Source: Posidonia oceanica (Eukaryota > Streptophyta > Magnoliopsida > Alismatales > Posidoniaceae). Taken from it: a stretch of 64,000 bases of DNA. The notes below the pieces were generated by a model. The model did no database searches. It was not told the origin of the DNA and saw only the letters and a list, made by a program, of their open reading frames with translations. The translations under genes were made by a program, and so were the position numbers. Within the stretch, counting starts at the first letter, position 1. The number at the start of each line of letters is the position of its first letter. This document shows positions 34,903 to 46,669 of the stretch, piece after piece. The stretch lies in the NCBI GenBank assembly GCA_037176725.1, contig JAZBRS010000037.1, positions 11,488,001-11,552,000 of the forward strand, in the 5' to 3' direction.

Positions 34903-36390
34903 CTACTCAGACTCACTCATGGGTATGGGTTTTATTGACTCTAGGTCAGAAAAAGAGGTCCCCACCTAGACGCTAGCTAGAGCTCAGGTATAACGGGTGG
35001 TGCGTTAGTGGCCTTGACCCTGCTGAAGCATGGGTTGTTCCCTCTAGTAGCACCGACACGACCCCAGACAAGGGGGGACTGATCAACTTGCTCGCCCTGT
35101 GCTAAAGCAGCTGAACGAGAGACCAGGACTGTCCTTCTCAGACTAAGTGGGTGGACTCAGGGATGAGAAGATGCATGCTTTCTAGTATGATCAAACATGC
35201 GATATGCTTTAGAGTGTTTTACTTGTGTTTTATTAACCAAGGGGGGAAAATTGCAAGTTTAACTCTAGTTTTGTTTAAAGTTTAAATGTTGGCTTTGTTG
35301 TTGTTTTTAAATTAAGCCAAAGGGAACCAAACAAGTTTCTAATATCCTAAACATGGCAAAAGCATGAAGGGGAAAGAAACAGGAAGTCATGGCATATAGA
35401 CAATCACACAACAAGGCAACACCAACACAGGAAGCAAAAGTTAAAAGCCCGATGTAAAATGCGAATGCTTAATTGGTGGCATGAATGCATTCATGCAAAT
35501 GGTATGCTTTCTACCATGTTCTCTCTCACCAATCTAGTGTGTCCTAGTAGGTTATCTACTTTAGACTCCCACAAGTGTATGGGTCACCAACTCGGTCAAA
35601 AAGTAAGGTCCCCGTCTAGTCCTGGCCAGAGCTCAGGCAAACAACGGGTGATGCGTTAGGAGCCTCAGCCCATCCCAAAGCAAAGGTTGTACACTCTACT
35701 AACACCGACACGACCCCAGACAAGGGGGGACAGACCGACCAATTCACCCCATGCTAAAGCAAATGAGGGAAAAGACCAGGACCATCCTTCTCAAACTAGT
35801 AGGAGGACTCAAGGATGAGAAGATGCATGCCCTATATGATGATTCATGCAAACTGATTAAAGTTTTTTATCTTGCATGTTTTATTAACCCAATGGGGTGA
35901 ATGTGTGTTGGCGTCTCTAGTTGCCCTAGATTCGACTTTTACTTGCTGTTTTTAATTGCCAAGGAGGAAGCAACCAGTCTCTAGTTGTCCTTAGGCCTAA
36001 TGCAAAAGGGGAAGAAGAACACCCAAACATGGCAAGCAAACAACATACAATCACTGCAAAAGGCATTGGCAAGGTATGTGCATGTGTATGTGGACATGAT
36101 AGTGAAAAAGAAAACACTCAACATGTCAAAAAGCAGGTATACATGGCATGTGCATGTGTGGTGGCATAGCAAGTGTGTAAAACAAAGCAATTACCACTCA
36201 AAAGGCATGTATAAAGCGTAAACAAAGCAAACAAGAATAATGTAAGCAATGAAGCAAGTAAACATGCACAAAGTAAGCAATCAAAGCATGGTAAAAGGCA
36301 TAAGGCAAGCAAAAGCAAGGTAAAGGGCATAAGGCAAGCAAATGCGAAATCCAAGCAAGCGAGAAAGCCAAATACGAAAGCCGGAGTCTG
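34903..36390 (-). mobile_element. Family III 5' leader, PBS-proximal part, with an internal duplication
   Basis: Leader of the family III element. The block shared by all leaders ('gctcaggtaataacagggtggtgcgtt...acacgaccccagacaagggggga') occurs twice, at about 34910-35160 and 35520-35810, so this leader carries a tandem duplication of about 600 bp. A second shared block (about 36000-36220) follows. A short repeat 'ggcataaggcaagcaaa' lies at 36295-36345. No coding frame is supported. Confidence 0.7.
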
Positions 36391-36411
36391 AAATCCCTAG
36401 CGGAGTTGCCA
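36391..36411 (-). other. Primer binding site of family III element
   Basis: Minus strand TGGCAACTCCGCTAGGGATT, followed by the LTR end after one base. It is the tRNA-Arg site with two changes (CGACT to CAACT, TGGGG to TAGGG), both G-to-A on this strand. Confidence 0.7.
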
Positions 36412-36412
36412 C

Positions 36413-39400
36413 TATAGCTATCCCGTCTCGTAAATCCTGGACTGGCGAGGGGCCCGAGAAGAGAGAGTGGTCACTATGAGTGCGACGCGAAGAGAGAAAA
36501 CAAAGATAAAGCAAAAATGGAGTCGCCACCTAGTCTATTATCGGGAAGACGAGGAAAATCGAGAAAAGCATAGAAAACATACATATGAATGCAATGCTAT
36601 GCAAAATGATATGACTCGTGTCAAGGACGAGGGCATAATGGTCACTGCGGGCCAGAGAAAGGATAAGGACTCCTGTTACGTGCGGGAAGGTGTTAGGCAC
36701 CCTCGACATGCCCGAGGAATCGGTCTTTCTTGGCTATTCTCGCTTGCATTTACATGATCATCAGCAATGATTGCCTAACTGCACGTCCAAGGGACGAGGA
36801 ATGCTATGCCATGCTATGCTTGCTAAAATGTGTGCCTAAATGCCTAAATGCCATGTATGTTGTGATAACATGCCCAAGTGTATACTCTAAGTGCTGTGAT
36901 GCATGATAAAAAGTAAACGTGCAGCCTATGTGCTCAGCTGCGTTGCCTATGTCCAAACAGGGCAAACCCTGGTTCGTGAGAACTCCAGACAGTAAGCATC
37001 ACTGTCCTAATGCAGATGCAGGCGATAAAACAAAACGCCAATAAAACCACGCAATGCAAATGTACGACTTGCAAAAGGGAAAACAAAACGTCAAATAAAA
37101 CCACGCAATGCAAGTGTGAAACAAGCAAAGGGGAAAGAAAACACGAGTGGAAAACCCTAATCTACATGCACGAGAAAAAAGGGTGCGAAAACAATGTATG
37201 CAATGCAAGTGGCAGGCAATAAGTGATATGCAGTGATTCAGATGGACTTATCTTGAAGATCTGAGACCTGATCTGAAATAACTTTAGTTAGAATGAAAAA
37301 TCATTCAACCAGGAAGACCTGGATAGTTAGATCGTGAAGATCCAATGGTCCGATCAAAAGTTATTCGAGTTTCAAGTCAGATGGCTCAAGGGCCAGAAAA
37401 AGTAATCTAAGTGGGGGCCTACATGCAAATTACCCCTATGTGTGTGCAATGCAGGGTGTCCTACATGCAATGAGGCTAACAATGCTCAAACAAATGCAAG
37501 AGTGCAGTATGCAATGATATGAAGATGCAATGCATGTAAAAATGCAAAAGTAGGGACTAAGTGCAATTACAGAAAACTATAGGGGCCTAAGTGCAATGCT
37601 ATAGAAAAGATGCAATGCAATAGTTAAAATGCAATGGAGATTAATGGTATGACATGACAGGCAAGCATGAGCAAAATGCATGCAAAGGAAGAAAATAAGG
37701 ACCTAAATGCAATACAGGAAAACTGTGGGGTTTATCTGCAAAGCAGAGCAAAATGAATGTATGCAACATTTGGACCTATGTGCAGTTTAGAAAACTTGCT
37801 GGGCTAATATGCAATGCTAAATAAACATACAAGCATGCAAGCAGTTAAAATTAGGATTAACATGCAATTAGCACAAACTATTGGACTAAATTGCAAAAGC
37901 CAGATAAATAGGCAAGCATGCAGTGATCTTAGCATTTTTGGACTAAATATGTAATTAAAACAAACTATTGTACTTTACTGCAATGCAATATGACTTAAAA
38001 TGCAACTTAAATGACATTTAAATGCATGCAGGACTTAAATGTAAATAAAACAAGTTATTGGACTAGACAGCAATGTAATATAGTTCAAAACATGATTTAA
38101 ATGAATGATTCAAAGCAATATGGACTGATATGCAATTAACACAAGTTTCTAGATTTTTATGCAATGCAATATAGTTTGAAACAGAAATTAAATGCAAATC
38201 AGACTGATATGCAATTAAAACATATTTTTGGGTTTTTATGCAATGTAATAAGGTAAAAATGCAGAATTAAATTATTGATTCACAACATATTGGACTGAAA
38301 TGCAATTACAACATATTTTTGGGTTTTTCTGCAATGCCATAAGGTTAAAACAGGACTTTAAATGAATGATGGATGATCTAAGGACTTAGATGCAATAAAG
38401 TAAACTACAGGATTAAAATGCAATGTAATATGATTTTAAAACGAATTTAAATGATTTCTAAATAGATGCTGGATTGGAACGCAAATAAAAAAAGCTAAGG
38501 GCTAAAATGCAATGTAATAATGTTAAAAATAGAAATTAAATAACTTCAATTGAAAGCAGGACTGAAATGTAAATATAAAAACTTGCAGTATTTTAATTCA
38601 ATGCAATATAGTTCTAATTCCAGATTAAATGATTTTCTCAAATGAAACTGGATTGGAAAGTAAATAAATAAAACCTACGGACTTAACTTGAACATCAAAC
38701 AAAACTTAAAAATTAAACTTATAAACTTATTTGCTATAGTATGAATAGTGCCGCCCGACGCCAAAGGTCTGCGTCGGAGAAGGCTATGCTTCCAGCGGCG
38801 ATCCGGCTGTGGTCAGGCGTGGCTGAGGTGTGTGGAGGCTCGAGCGAGGCCAGCTAAGTGTTCCTGTGAGTCTAGCGGCGTGCGGCGGTGGTCAGGGCAT
38901 GCTGACGACGTCGATGGCCTGGTGCAGCAATGACCGAAGGTGGCACAGTTGCTGGAGGCAACGACGGCGCAAAGGAGGTGCTGGGCTGAGTCAAGGCGAG
39001 TCCGGCAGAGGTCTGGGTGCAGTCTGTTGGATCGAGGCTAGCCGGAGTGCAGTGGAAGATGATCGGCGCTGTCAGCCGGCGCCGGAGACGAAGACCAGAG
39101 TGGCAGGGGGTGGCACGCACGCTAAAGCTCTAAACCTAGTTCTAACTAGCTAGGAAGCTTAAGATGGATGCAAGGAAGCTAGGAGGAGGGTTGGTTACCT
39201 ACGTGGGAGGCTGAGGAGTGGTCAGTGGTGGGTGCGGTTGTTTGGGCAGAGGTTGCAGTGGCGCGTGGAGGTCCGGGAAGCTTGCAGCGCAATTCGAAGA
39301 GGCTGCTGGTGGTCTGAGGAAGCTTCTGGGCCAACCAGAAGTCGATTAGGTCGCACAAAATAGAAATTCCAATTTTGGGTCAACTCTAGATTTCTCTTTC

Positions 39401-40495
39401 TCTTCTCGACTGTGTTTCTCTCTCAGGCTTGTGGGTCTCTCTAAGGTGGTTGTGGTGATCTTGGGAGGGTGGAGAGGAGTTGGCTGGGTGTGCGGAAGGC
39501 AGTGAATGGTGAATTTTGCAGAGGTGTTCTGCAGAAGAAGAGAGGGAGAAAATGGGTTCTGGGTGCTCTCCTGTGTGCGTATGTGTTCTGGGTTGTGAGA
39601 GTGAAGTGAGGATTTCTCCGGAGGAGTGGAGATCTTGGGTTGCTCTGGGTGAATTCCAAGTCGGAGGTCTATCTGGGTGGTCTATCTGGGTAGTCTCCCC
39701 TCCTTCTGTGGGTGTTGGAAAGGTGGTCTTAGGGTCGTTGGCCACAGAGGTGGCAGGACATGGTGGAGTGGTGGCATGGTGGTGGCAGGCCGGTCGTGGG
39801 GTGATGGAGGTCGTGGGTGGTTGTCAGGGTGGAGTGGTGGAAGTCGTGGGTGATGGCAGGGTTTGAAAATGGAGGGAAGCCAAAGTGGGGAAGCAGGAGG
39901 AAGGAGGAAAGGAAGAGAAGGGCCGTGGGTCGGCTGGAAAAAGAAAGGGAAAAAAGAAGGAAGAAGAAGAGGTGGGCCAGGCTGGTGAGGAGAAAAGGAA
40001 AAGAAAAAGAAAAAGAGGAGAGGAGGCTAGTGGGTTGGGCCAGAAGGGGAGGGAATGAGAAAAGAAAGAAAAAGAAGAGGAAGGAGAAGAAGAAGAAGAA
40101 GAAAAAGAAAAGAGAGGAAGAAAAGAAAGGAGGAAAAAAAGATGGGTTGGGCTTGGGCTTAGGTGGACTTGTGGGTGGGTTTGATGTGAGTTAACCTAGT
40201 GGGTTTCTAGGGTTTTGTGAGGGGTTTAACCTAGGGTATTTCTAGGGTTTTTTAGGGCTTGTGATCCTAGGGTTTCTAGGGTTTTGGACTTAGGGTTTTC
40301 TAGGGTTTAGGGTTCCTAGGGTTTTATGGGAGAGGTGAATCCTAGAGTTCTCTAGGGTTTAGAGAGTGGGACTTAGGGTTTGTAAGTGGGACCTAGGGTT
40401 TTCTAGTTTTAGTTTTTAGTTTTTTTTGTGTGGGTTTTCTAGGTCATTCCACCAGAGAGAGCCATTAAACAGGGGTCAAAAGTGGGGTGTCAACA
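36413..40495 (-). repeat. Family III LTR (4083 bp), shared by two tandem copies
   Basis: Plus strand tatagctatccc...ggggtgtcaaca; the 3' terminal CA has decayed to TA. It contains the conserved hairpin core (36600-36750), lacks the 30-bp minisatellite, and has an AT-rich array (37430-38740), a GC-rich block (38745-40190) and a U3 end rich in 'ctagggtttctaggg' (40195-40420). Its left end has a PBS, as a 5' LTR should. Its right end abuts a G-rich tract and family III internal sequence, as a 3' LTR should, so it appears to serve two internal regions. Confidence 0.75.
40195..40420 (-). repeat. Degenerate 'tagggtttctaggg' repeats in family III U3
   Basis: About a dozen irregular copies of ctagggttt/tctagggtttt. 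It resembles plant telomere repeat TTTAGGG but is not regular and lies within an LTR with defined ends. Confidence 0.7.
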
Positions 40496-40508
40496 GATGC
40501 CCCTCCCT
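40496..40508 (-). other. Polypurine-tract-like sequence next to the family III LTR
   Basis: Minus strand reads CAGGGAGGGGCATC and then TGTTGACACC, the start of the LTR. A G-rich purine run directly before a 3' LTR primes plus-strand DNA synthesis in LTR elements. The four bases CATC between the purine run and the LTR make the call less certain. Confidence 0.5.
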
Positions 40509-41464
40509 GAGCGAGGTCAAGGGGATCGAGACTGCTGCTCACGGTTGACAAGACACCCCACCCGACCGACGAGAGCCAGGAGCTGCTGTTGGCGTGAGCC
40601 ACTTATTCGGCAGATGCACCGAAAATCATGGCTCGTTGCCACAATGCGAATGCAAATGTAGATGTAATTGCAATGCTTACGCTAATGTGATGCTTACACT
40701 AACGCTCATTGCGCTGTACTCCATTGAAGGAAAAGCGGGTGATGCATGCACACAGTTTGGTGGAAAATGCAATGCAGCTCGTCGAACAGCACTTAGGGGA
40801 AAGCCGGACATTTAAAGTGTGCTAGGCCAAATTAGCTGTAGCGCGGGGGTGCCGTTCGCTGGGAACTCCCAAGGCGAGGCCGATGCAAGCGTAATAAGAT
40901 GCTGTGGGTGTGCATGCGGTGGCAGGCACGTAACGCCAAGGAAGCGATCCAGTGCCGTGCACTACCACAGGCATCATTCAAAGTCGGCAAAACTGTTAGG
41001 AAGTTTTTGCGTTGCAGAGGACGCCACCTAGCAATGTGCATACTAGGGGTTCGATTTCCAAAGTATGCCATGTCTGGGAAAACAGAAGGCAGAAGTTGGT
41101 GTAATGACTACAGAGGAGTAGCAACGCAATAAGAATGCGATGTATAGGATGTTATGCAGTGAAATGCAAGGTATATACAGTGGGATGCCAGGCACACGGA
41201 ACCGAGAAAACGATCTTGGGCCGCGCACTACTGCTGGTGCCATCCGAAGCCGACAAGCTGCGAAAGTCTTACGGGTGCTGTGGATGGTACCTTAAGCAAT
41301 ACGCGGACCAGGGGTTCGGATCCTAAGCACGCGATGTCCGTGTGATGTTGGAATGCAGTTCTAGGACTGACTCTACAGGGAGATACAAAGAAGCTACATG
41401 ATGTTATGCAATGATGTGCTAATGATATGCCATGATTTGCAACAGAATGCTATTACACTATATG

Positions 41465-42370
41465 ACGAAAGGTGATAAGTTAACGGACCAATCGCCGGAC
41501 AGTTAGGGATTATCTGCCCTGTGAGGAGTTGACGGACTCATCACCGGATAGTTGGGGAGTATCGACCTACGAAAAGTTGACGGACTCATTATCGGATAGT
41601 TGGGGAGTATCGGCCCGCGAGGAGTTAATGGACTCATCGCTGGATAGTTAGGGCTATTAGCCCACGAGGGTGGAGAAGGGCGGGAATATCGAACCAAAAG
41701 GTGCGACAGAGGTCCGTAGACGCTCCCACGACAGTTGGGGATGTTAGCCCAAATGAGGGTGAGGCGATACCAAAGGGCAGCACAAAGAGATGCCCCTGGT
41801 ATCAGGAATGATACCAGGGGGCAGTTGAAGCACCCATGGCATCGAAGGTGGTGACAGGCCAGCAAGTCTGTTAGGCAAGAGAGGTGGTGAAAAGTGGGAT
41901 GACTTGTAACCACGAATGCAACGGGAATACCATACCCGAAGGTGTGGTAGAGGTCCGTAGACGCTCCCATAACAGTTAGGGATGTCAGCCTGATGCAGAT
42001 GGAGATGTGATACCAGAGGGCGGCCAAATAAAGATGCCCCTAGTATCGGTGGAGATGCCAGGGGACAGCTGAAGCGCCTACGGCATCAGAATGCAAAGTG
42101 GAGACAAAACTATCGAGTTTGCCAGCCGAGTAGTTAGGGGTACCAGCCCGTGGGTGACATTTTAACAGGTGTCGACCGAGCAGTTAGGGCTACCAGCTCG
42201 AATAAACACGAAAGAGCTAGACAGAATAACGGGTGTCAACCGAGTAGTTAGGGCTACCTGCCTAGTGATAAGTTAACGGACTTATTGCTGGATAATTAGG
42301 ACTATCAGTTCGGTAAAGACATTTTGATGGACATCAACCGGGTTGTTAGGGCTGCCAGCCCAGTGCATGA
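41465..42370 (-). repeat. 51-bp repeat field with hairpin-bearing 240-bp units (family III)
   Basis: At 41471, 41522, 41574 and 41624, near-51-bp units share 'gttgacggactcatcaccgg' and 'atagttggggagtatc'. Further looser units run to 42370 and occur in copy 5 at 23190-23310. Between them two units of about 240 bp share 'gaggtccgtagacgctccca'. The first contains the stem CCCCTGGTATCA/TGATACCAGGGG with a GGAA loop (41793-41820); the second has a degraded stem near 42033-42066. Confidence 0.75.
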
Positions 42371-43768
42371 GTTGGATGTAAGGGCTCACCCTGCGATGTG
42401 CAATGCCGGTGGGGAATGCAATGGGTTGGATGCGATGCAAATGCAAAGAAAGCACGAGGGATACAAGAAGGAAAACACGGGGACCCATCGTGGTGGGAGT
42501 GCAATGGCCTCAGAGTGGGCATGCTTCGTAGTGTCACGGGGTGACAAACGAGGGACATGCCGGTCATCACTGACCTCCCAACATGGTGGGGGACCAAAAC
42601 TTTTGAAAAGCACAGTGCCTCTGAGCAAGGTCAGGCAAAAAGTGCTCGTCCTTGACTCCGATTTTCGAAAACAGGGAGAAGGGAAGGTAAATTATTGTGC
42701 ATGCATATTTGTGGTGGCTTTGGATTCAAAGTAGCTGAAGCCAAGAGGATGCTTCTGCATTTTCTGACTCAAGGGATTCTCGATCCTCGCGTAACGCCAT
42801 GCCGAGTTGTGGCCGGTGGCTCTCATTCTCACTCTTGGTTCGAGATGAGGCCTCAACTTTGCAGAGTATAGCCTTTGGCTGCATGTTGGTAGCAGAGGTG
42901 TTGGATGTAGCTTCGTAGTCTCCGTCTTAACTTCTCGAGGACCGACTACCGTTTTTAACGCTCTCGGATTGATTTTTCTTTTCCCCTCATGAGTGACTGG
43001 TGTTGCATCTAGTCTGCCAGAAATGTACAGTTGTTGTCTGCACAATGGGGTTGGAGCGTGCTGCTGCGCTTGGAGGGTGGGGCCAGGTCCTCCTGATAAG
43101 GCTTCTTGTGCAGTTGGCAATGCAGTGCTTGTATTTGAAAGTTGAGGGGGCTTCGATGCTTGTCCGAGTCACTCCTCTCATCGGCGTCTTCTTTCTTCGA
43201 CTTCTATCTTCATTTTTCTTTAATGCCCAGCATGCATATCATGTTATCATTTTTTTTGCTCACATGATCTCCATACTTTTGGGATATGCATGTCTTCACC
43301 CTCTTGGGGTAGCGGTCCCTGATGAGGTGTTAAGAGTTCGGCTGTCGATGTACACTCTCAGCCTCTGCGATGTGTACAGGTAGCCTCTGGCTAAGTTCTG
43401 CTCTGCTTTGGTCCTCTCCATGTTTGGTGGACTCTCTTGATAAGGTGAATCTTGCTTCTAGGAGTTTTGAACTCAGCGAGATGTTTTGTTTTGCTTTCAG
43501 TCTCACACTGTGGCCACATGCAAGAAATGGCGCTACTCGGGTGAGACCTGTAGACACCCAATTCTGACAGCCTGGAAGTTGTTGTTTTCTCTTGCAAGCT
43601 CGTGTGGACTCTGGAATGGCACTCCTTTTTCCTAACCCATTTCTAACCCATTTTCAAGCCCAAAACCTTACCCAAACCCTAAAAGCCTTAACCCAAGCCT
43701 CTTTTGCAATTTTTAAGCCTTTCTAGGCCCAAGCCCAAGCCCATTTGCAGCTTTTGCCAACTGAGCGC

Positions 43769-46060
43769 GTTGTACGCTTGCATAGGCAGCGTCCAACATT
43801 GGACGCACCCTGTGCTAGCGTCCAACGTTGGATGCCTCCAGCTCCAACGTCTGCTCCGCCCCCTTTTGCTCACCTCCTGTCCAATCCACCACCTCCCCGC
43901 ACTTACTACCCGTCCCCTCTCGCACTCCAGGCCACCCACTAGCTGCCAAGGCCGAGTTACTCCTTTGCCACGGCGTCTTCTCGGCCTCAGCCCACTTCCC
44001 GCTTTCTCCCACTCTCACTGACTTCGGTCGCCCACACCTGCCACTGCCGCGACTTCGTCGGCCTTCTGACGAAGCCCACGCCTCCTCCTGACAACCCACA
44101 TGGCTTCCCCACACTCAAGAGCCTCTGCCATCACCTGCAATTGCCTGAATTCGGCCTGCAACCTTGACTTCTTGCACATGAACCCATGCCCACTTGCAAC
44201 AAAACCGCAACTTCGCGCCATTGCAGCAGTCACCACACTTGCGAGAGAGGGAATTTGACGATTCCAGAGCACAGAGTGAACTCCCATCTCCGTCCTCGAC
44301 CATTCGCCGCCCTCTCCGGTGCTTCCAGCAACTCGCACGACCTTGCTGAAGTAGCCTCTGCCACGACTTATGCAGCGCTAGCGTTGAAGGTGGAACCGCT
44401 ATTCCAGACTGCAAAGAGGTTAGCCATCTATCCCTTAGGCTCATGCATGCTAGTGTGAATGTTTCTCCGTGCTTCCCATGCACCATAGCACAGCACACAC
44501 CCCTCCATCGCTGGGTTTTCCGGCGATGAGGAGGAGGAGGTGGGTGGAGCAATCCACTCGCCTATTCTTGGCACCAAGCATACCACCATGCTTGTTGTCA
44601 ATCACTCTTGCTTATTAGCAAGTTTTCTTGAAGTTCTGGATCATTTTGGCAGCCTCGCTTGGCCAAAACGATCTTCAGTGTGTTGGACGCACATGCTGGT
44701 GCATCCAACATTGGACGCGGCAGTAGCCAGCGTCCAACACCCTGCTTTGTTTGCCTTTGCCTTTGCTTTGCCATGCTTTGCTATTGCTTGCTTTTTTTGT
44801 GTAAATCCATGCTGCATGCCTTCCTTAGATGTCTCCTGATGCTATGCCATGCCTACTTGTTTGTTCCATGCTTGCCTGAATCATCTTTTTTCATGTTCTA
44901 AGTCATCTGCTGTCTGCCTGCGTTGGACGCCTGGGTGAGCCGCGTCCAACATTGGATGCTGGTTCATCTAGCGTCCAACATGTCTGCTTGCTCATATCTG
45001 CTGCCATGCTTGCATCTTGCCTCTTTTTAATGTTTATGCATGATCCTTGCTTACTTAGAGATTCCTGGCCCCTATGGCAACCATGCTTAGGTTTGCTAAG
45101 GTCTTTTCAAGTTGCATGCTATCCTTTACTTGAGTTTAATCCTTTATTTCCATGCATGCCTTCTTTCTTTTTTTTTCTTGGATCAAATGCTTGCTATGCA
45201 TGTTTCTATTTGCTTTGGCATGTCTATAGTAGTTTGCATGCATATAGGTGGGGTTTAGAGCTGAGCTCCCCCTTAGCACAGGTGGGTTTGCATTTTGCAG
45301 GCGTTGGACGCGGAGGCTTCAGCGTCCAACTTTGGACGCTGCTCCCTCCAGCGTCTAATGTCCCTGCTCCTCTGTTTGCTTTTAGATGCTTGCATGTTGC
45401 ACTAATCTTCCTTGTTCACATGATTCCTGCGTTTACGTGCATGCTTAGCTCCCTTTGCAATTATTCCATGCTTTTCTTGGTCCATTTGCTTGTTTTATGC
45501 AAGCTTCTTGTGTGTTTGTGCCTCCCAAAGCGTTGTACGCTGCTGGTGCAGGCGTCCAGCATTGGACACCGGCTCAGCTTGCGTCCAACGTCCTGGTTGT
45601 GCCTCTGGCCTGGCATGTGTTGCAGTTGGTAAGTTTTTTGACTTTTGTGTGATCCCATGCTTGTATGCTCAGTCTGTGCTTATCTCTAGTAGCCCAAATG
45701 CATGTTCCCTTTCTTTTTATTTTATTTTGTATGCCTTTTTCTATTGTTTCTCTCTGGCCTATGTTGGACGGCAACCACTCTGGCGTCTAACGTTGGATGC
45801 CAGGTACACGGGCGTCCAACACCCTGCTTGCTTTGATCTTTGATCCTAGCTTGCTCCTTGCTCTGATTCCTCCTCTGGTCTTCTGCCAGGTTAGTCCTAC
45901 ATGTCATGCACCATTTAGTTGCATTTTTGTACCTGCATTTGCATCCATATAGCTAGAATGCATCGTTTTCTAAAAGCTACATGTTGTCTGCCTCCAGTAG
46001 TTGTTGGACGCCAGCAATGGCAGCGTCCAACGTTGGACGCCGCTGTTGCCAGCGTCCAAC
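43769..46060 (+). repeat. Array of seven double-hairpin modules (GCGTCCAAC half-sites)
   Basis: Each module has four 9-bp half-sites in the order GTTGGACGC, GCGTCCAAC, (G/A/T)TTGGACGC, GCGTCCAAC, with starts at offsets 0, 19-20, 28-29 and 48-49, so it can form two adjacent 9-bp-stem hairpins. Modules: 43769-43826 (plus two further half-sites), 44682-44738, 44923-44979, 45303-45359, 45532-45589, 45763-45820 and 46003-46060. Spacing between starts is 913, 241, 380, 229, 231 and 240 bp, suggesting a diverged tandem unit near 235 bp. The loops differ between modules while the half-sites are kept. Confidence 0.9.
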
Positions 46061-46179
46061 GCTTGCAGTTGGTCGGACATGATTTTAAAACGCTGATTTT
46101 GCTTTGTTCGCCGTTTTCTGTGTTTTATTGCTTCTTATGCGTACTGCAACCCCCATGCATGCTGCTTAACCCTCGTTTT

Positions 46180-46440
46180 GGTTTTGCACCTCACTTTTGC
46201 CTCGTTTTCCGCATCTTTGCATCATTTTCCGCATCTTTGCATCATTTTCCGCATCTTTGCATTGTTTTCCGTGCCTTTGCATTGTCTTCTGTGTCTTTGC
46301 TTTGTTTTCCACATCTTTGCATCGTTTTCCGTGCCTTTGCATTGCCTTCTGCATCTTTGCATTGTTTTCCGCATCTTTGCATCGTTTCCCGCGCTTTCGC
46401 CTCATTTTCTGCGCTTTTGCACCGTTTTCCACGCCCGCTT
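46180..46440 (+). repeat. 20-bp minisatellite, about 13 copies (element 3 LTR)
   Basis: Unit ttttccgcatctttgcatca, 20 bp. Its last units (accgttttccacgcccgc) match, on the opposite strand, the 30-bp minisatellite of the other LTR family, so the same LTR position has kept a minisatellite while its unit changed. Confidence 0.85.
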
Positions 46441-46669
46441 TGGTTTTAGCCCTTGCATGTCGTTTGCATTGCCTGGTTTCCCCACAGCTTTGTTTTATCG
46501 CCTGCATCTGCATTAGGGTTATGATGCTTACTGCCTAGGAGTTCTCACGAACAAGGGTCCGACTGGTTTGGAACACTAGCAGCGTTGCTGAGCACATAGA
46601 TGGCACGTTTATTTCCCATGCATGGTAAGCAGGCATCCATTGCATTTAGGCATTAGGCTAGCAATTCCT

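Larger units (their letters stand above)
40496..43548 (-). mobile_element. Family III internal 3' region (copy 6), non-pol
   Basis: 3' internal part of a second family III copy, read on the minus strand from 43548 down to the LTR at 40495. It contains a box (43306-43548) nearly identical to 22629-22870, a 51-bp repeat field (41465-42370), a perfect 12-bp hairpin (41793-41820) and a diverged duplication of about 230 bp (about 40930-41340). No RT, RNase H or integrase motif is found in six frames. The right side is cut by element 3, whose LTR starts at 43549. Confidence 0.6.

Noticed and set aside
40195..40420. Telomere-like repeats (TTTAGGG-related)
   Set aside because: Irregular spacing and sequence, and located between a defined LTR end and LTR body. 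Best read as LTR sequence, not an interstitial telomere.
41040..41330. tRNA-like B-box motifs (ggggttcgatttcc, ggggttcggatcc)
   Set aside because: No matching A-box, acceptor stem or anticodon arm at the right distance; the two sites belong to a diverged tandem duplication of about 230 bp.
43740..44560. Possible host gene in the GC-rich part of the element 3 LTR (several ORFs of 80-145 codons on both strands)
   Set aside because: Frames overlap in all phases, have no recognisable domain and lie inside precisely bounded LTR sequence. No intron-exon structure was evident.
43769..46060. CRISPR-like array (short repeats with varying spacers)
   Set aside because: Repeats are palindromic modules at about 235 bp steps inside a plant LTR, not 28-37 bp direct repeats with equal-length unique spacers, and no cas genes are present.
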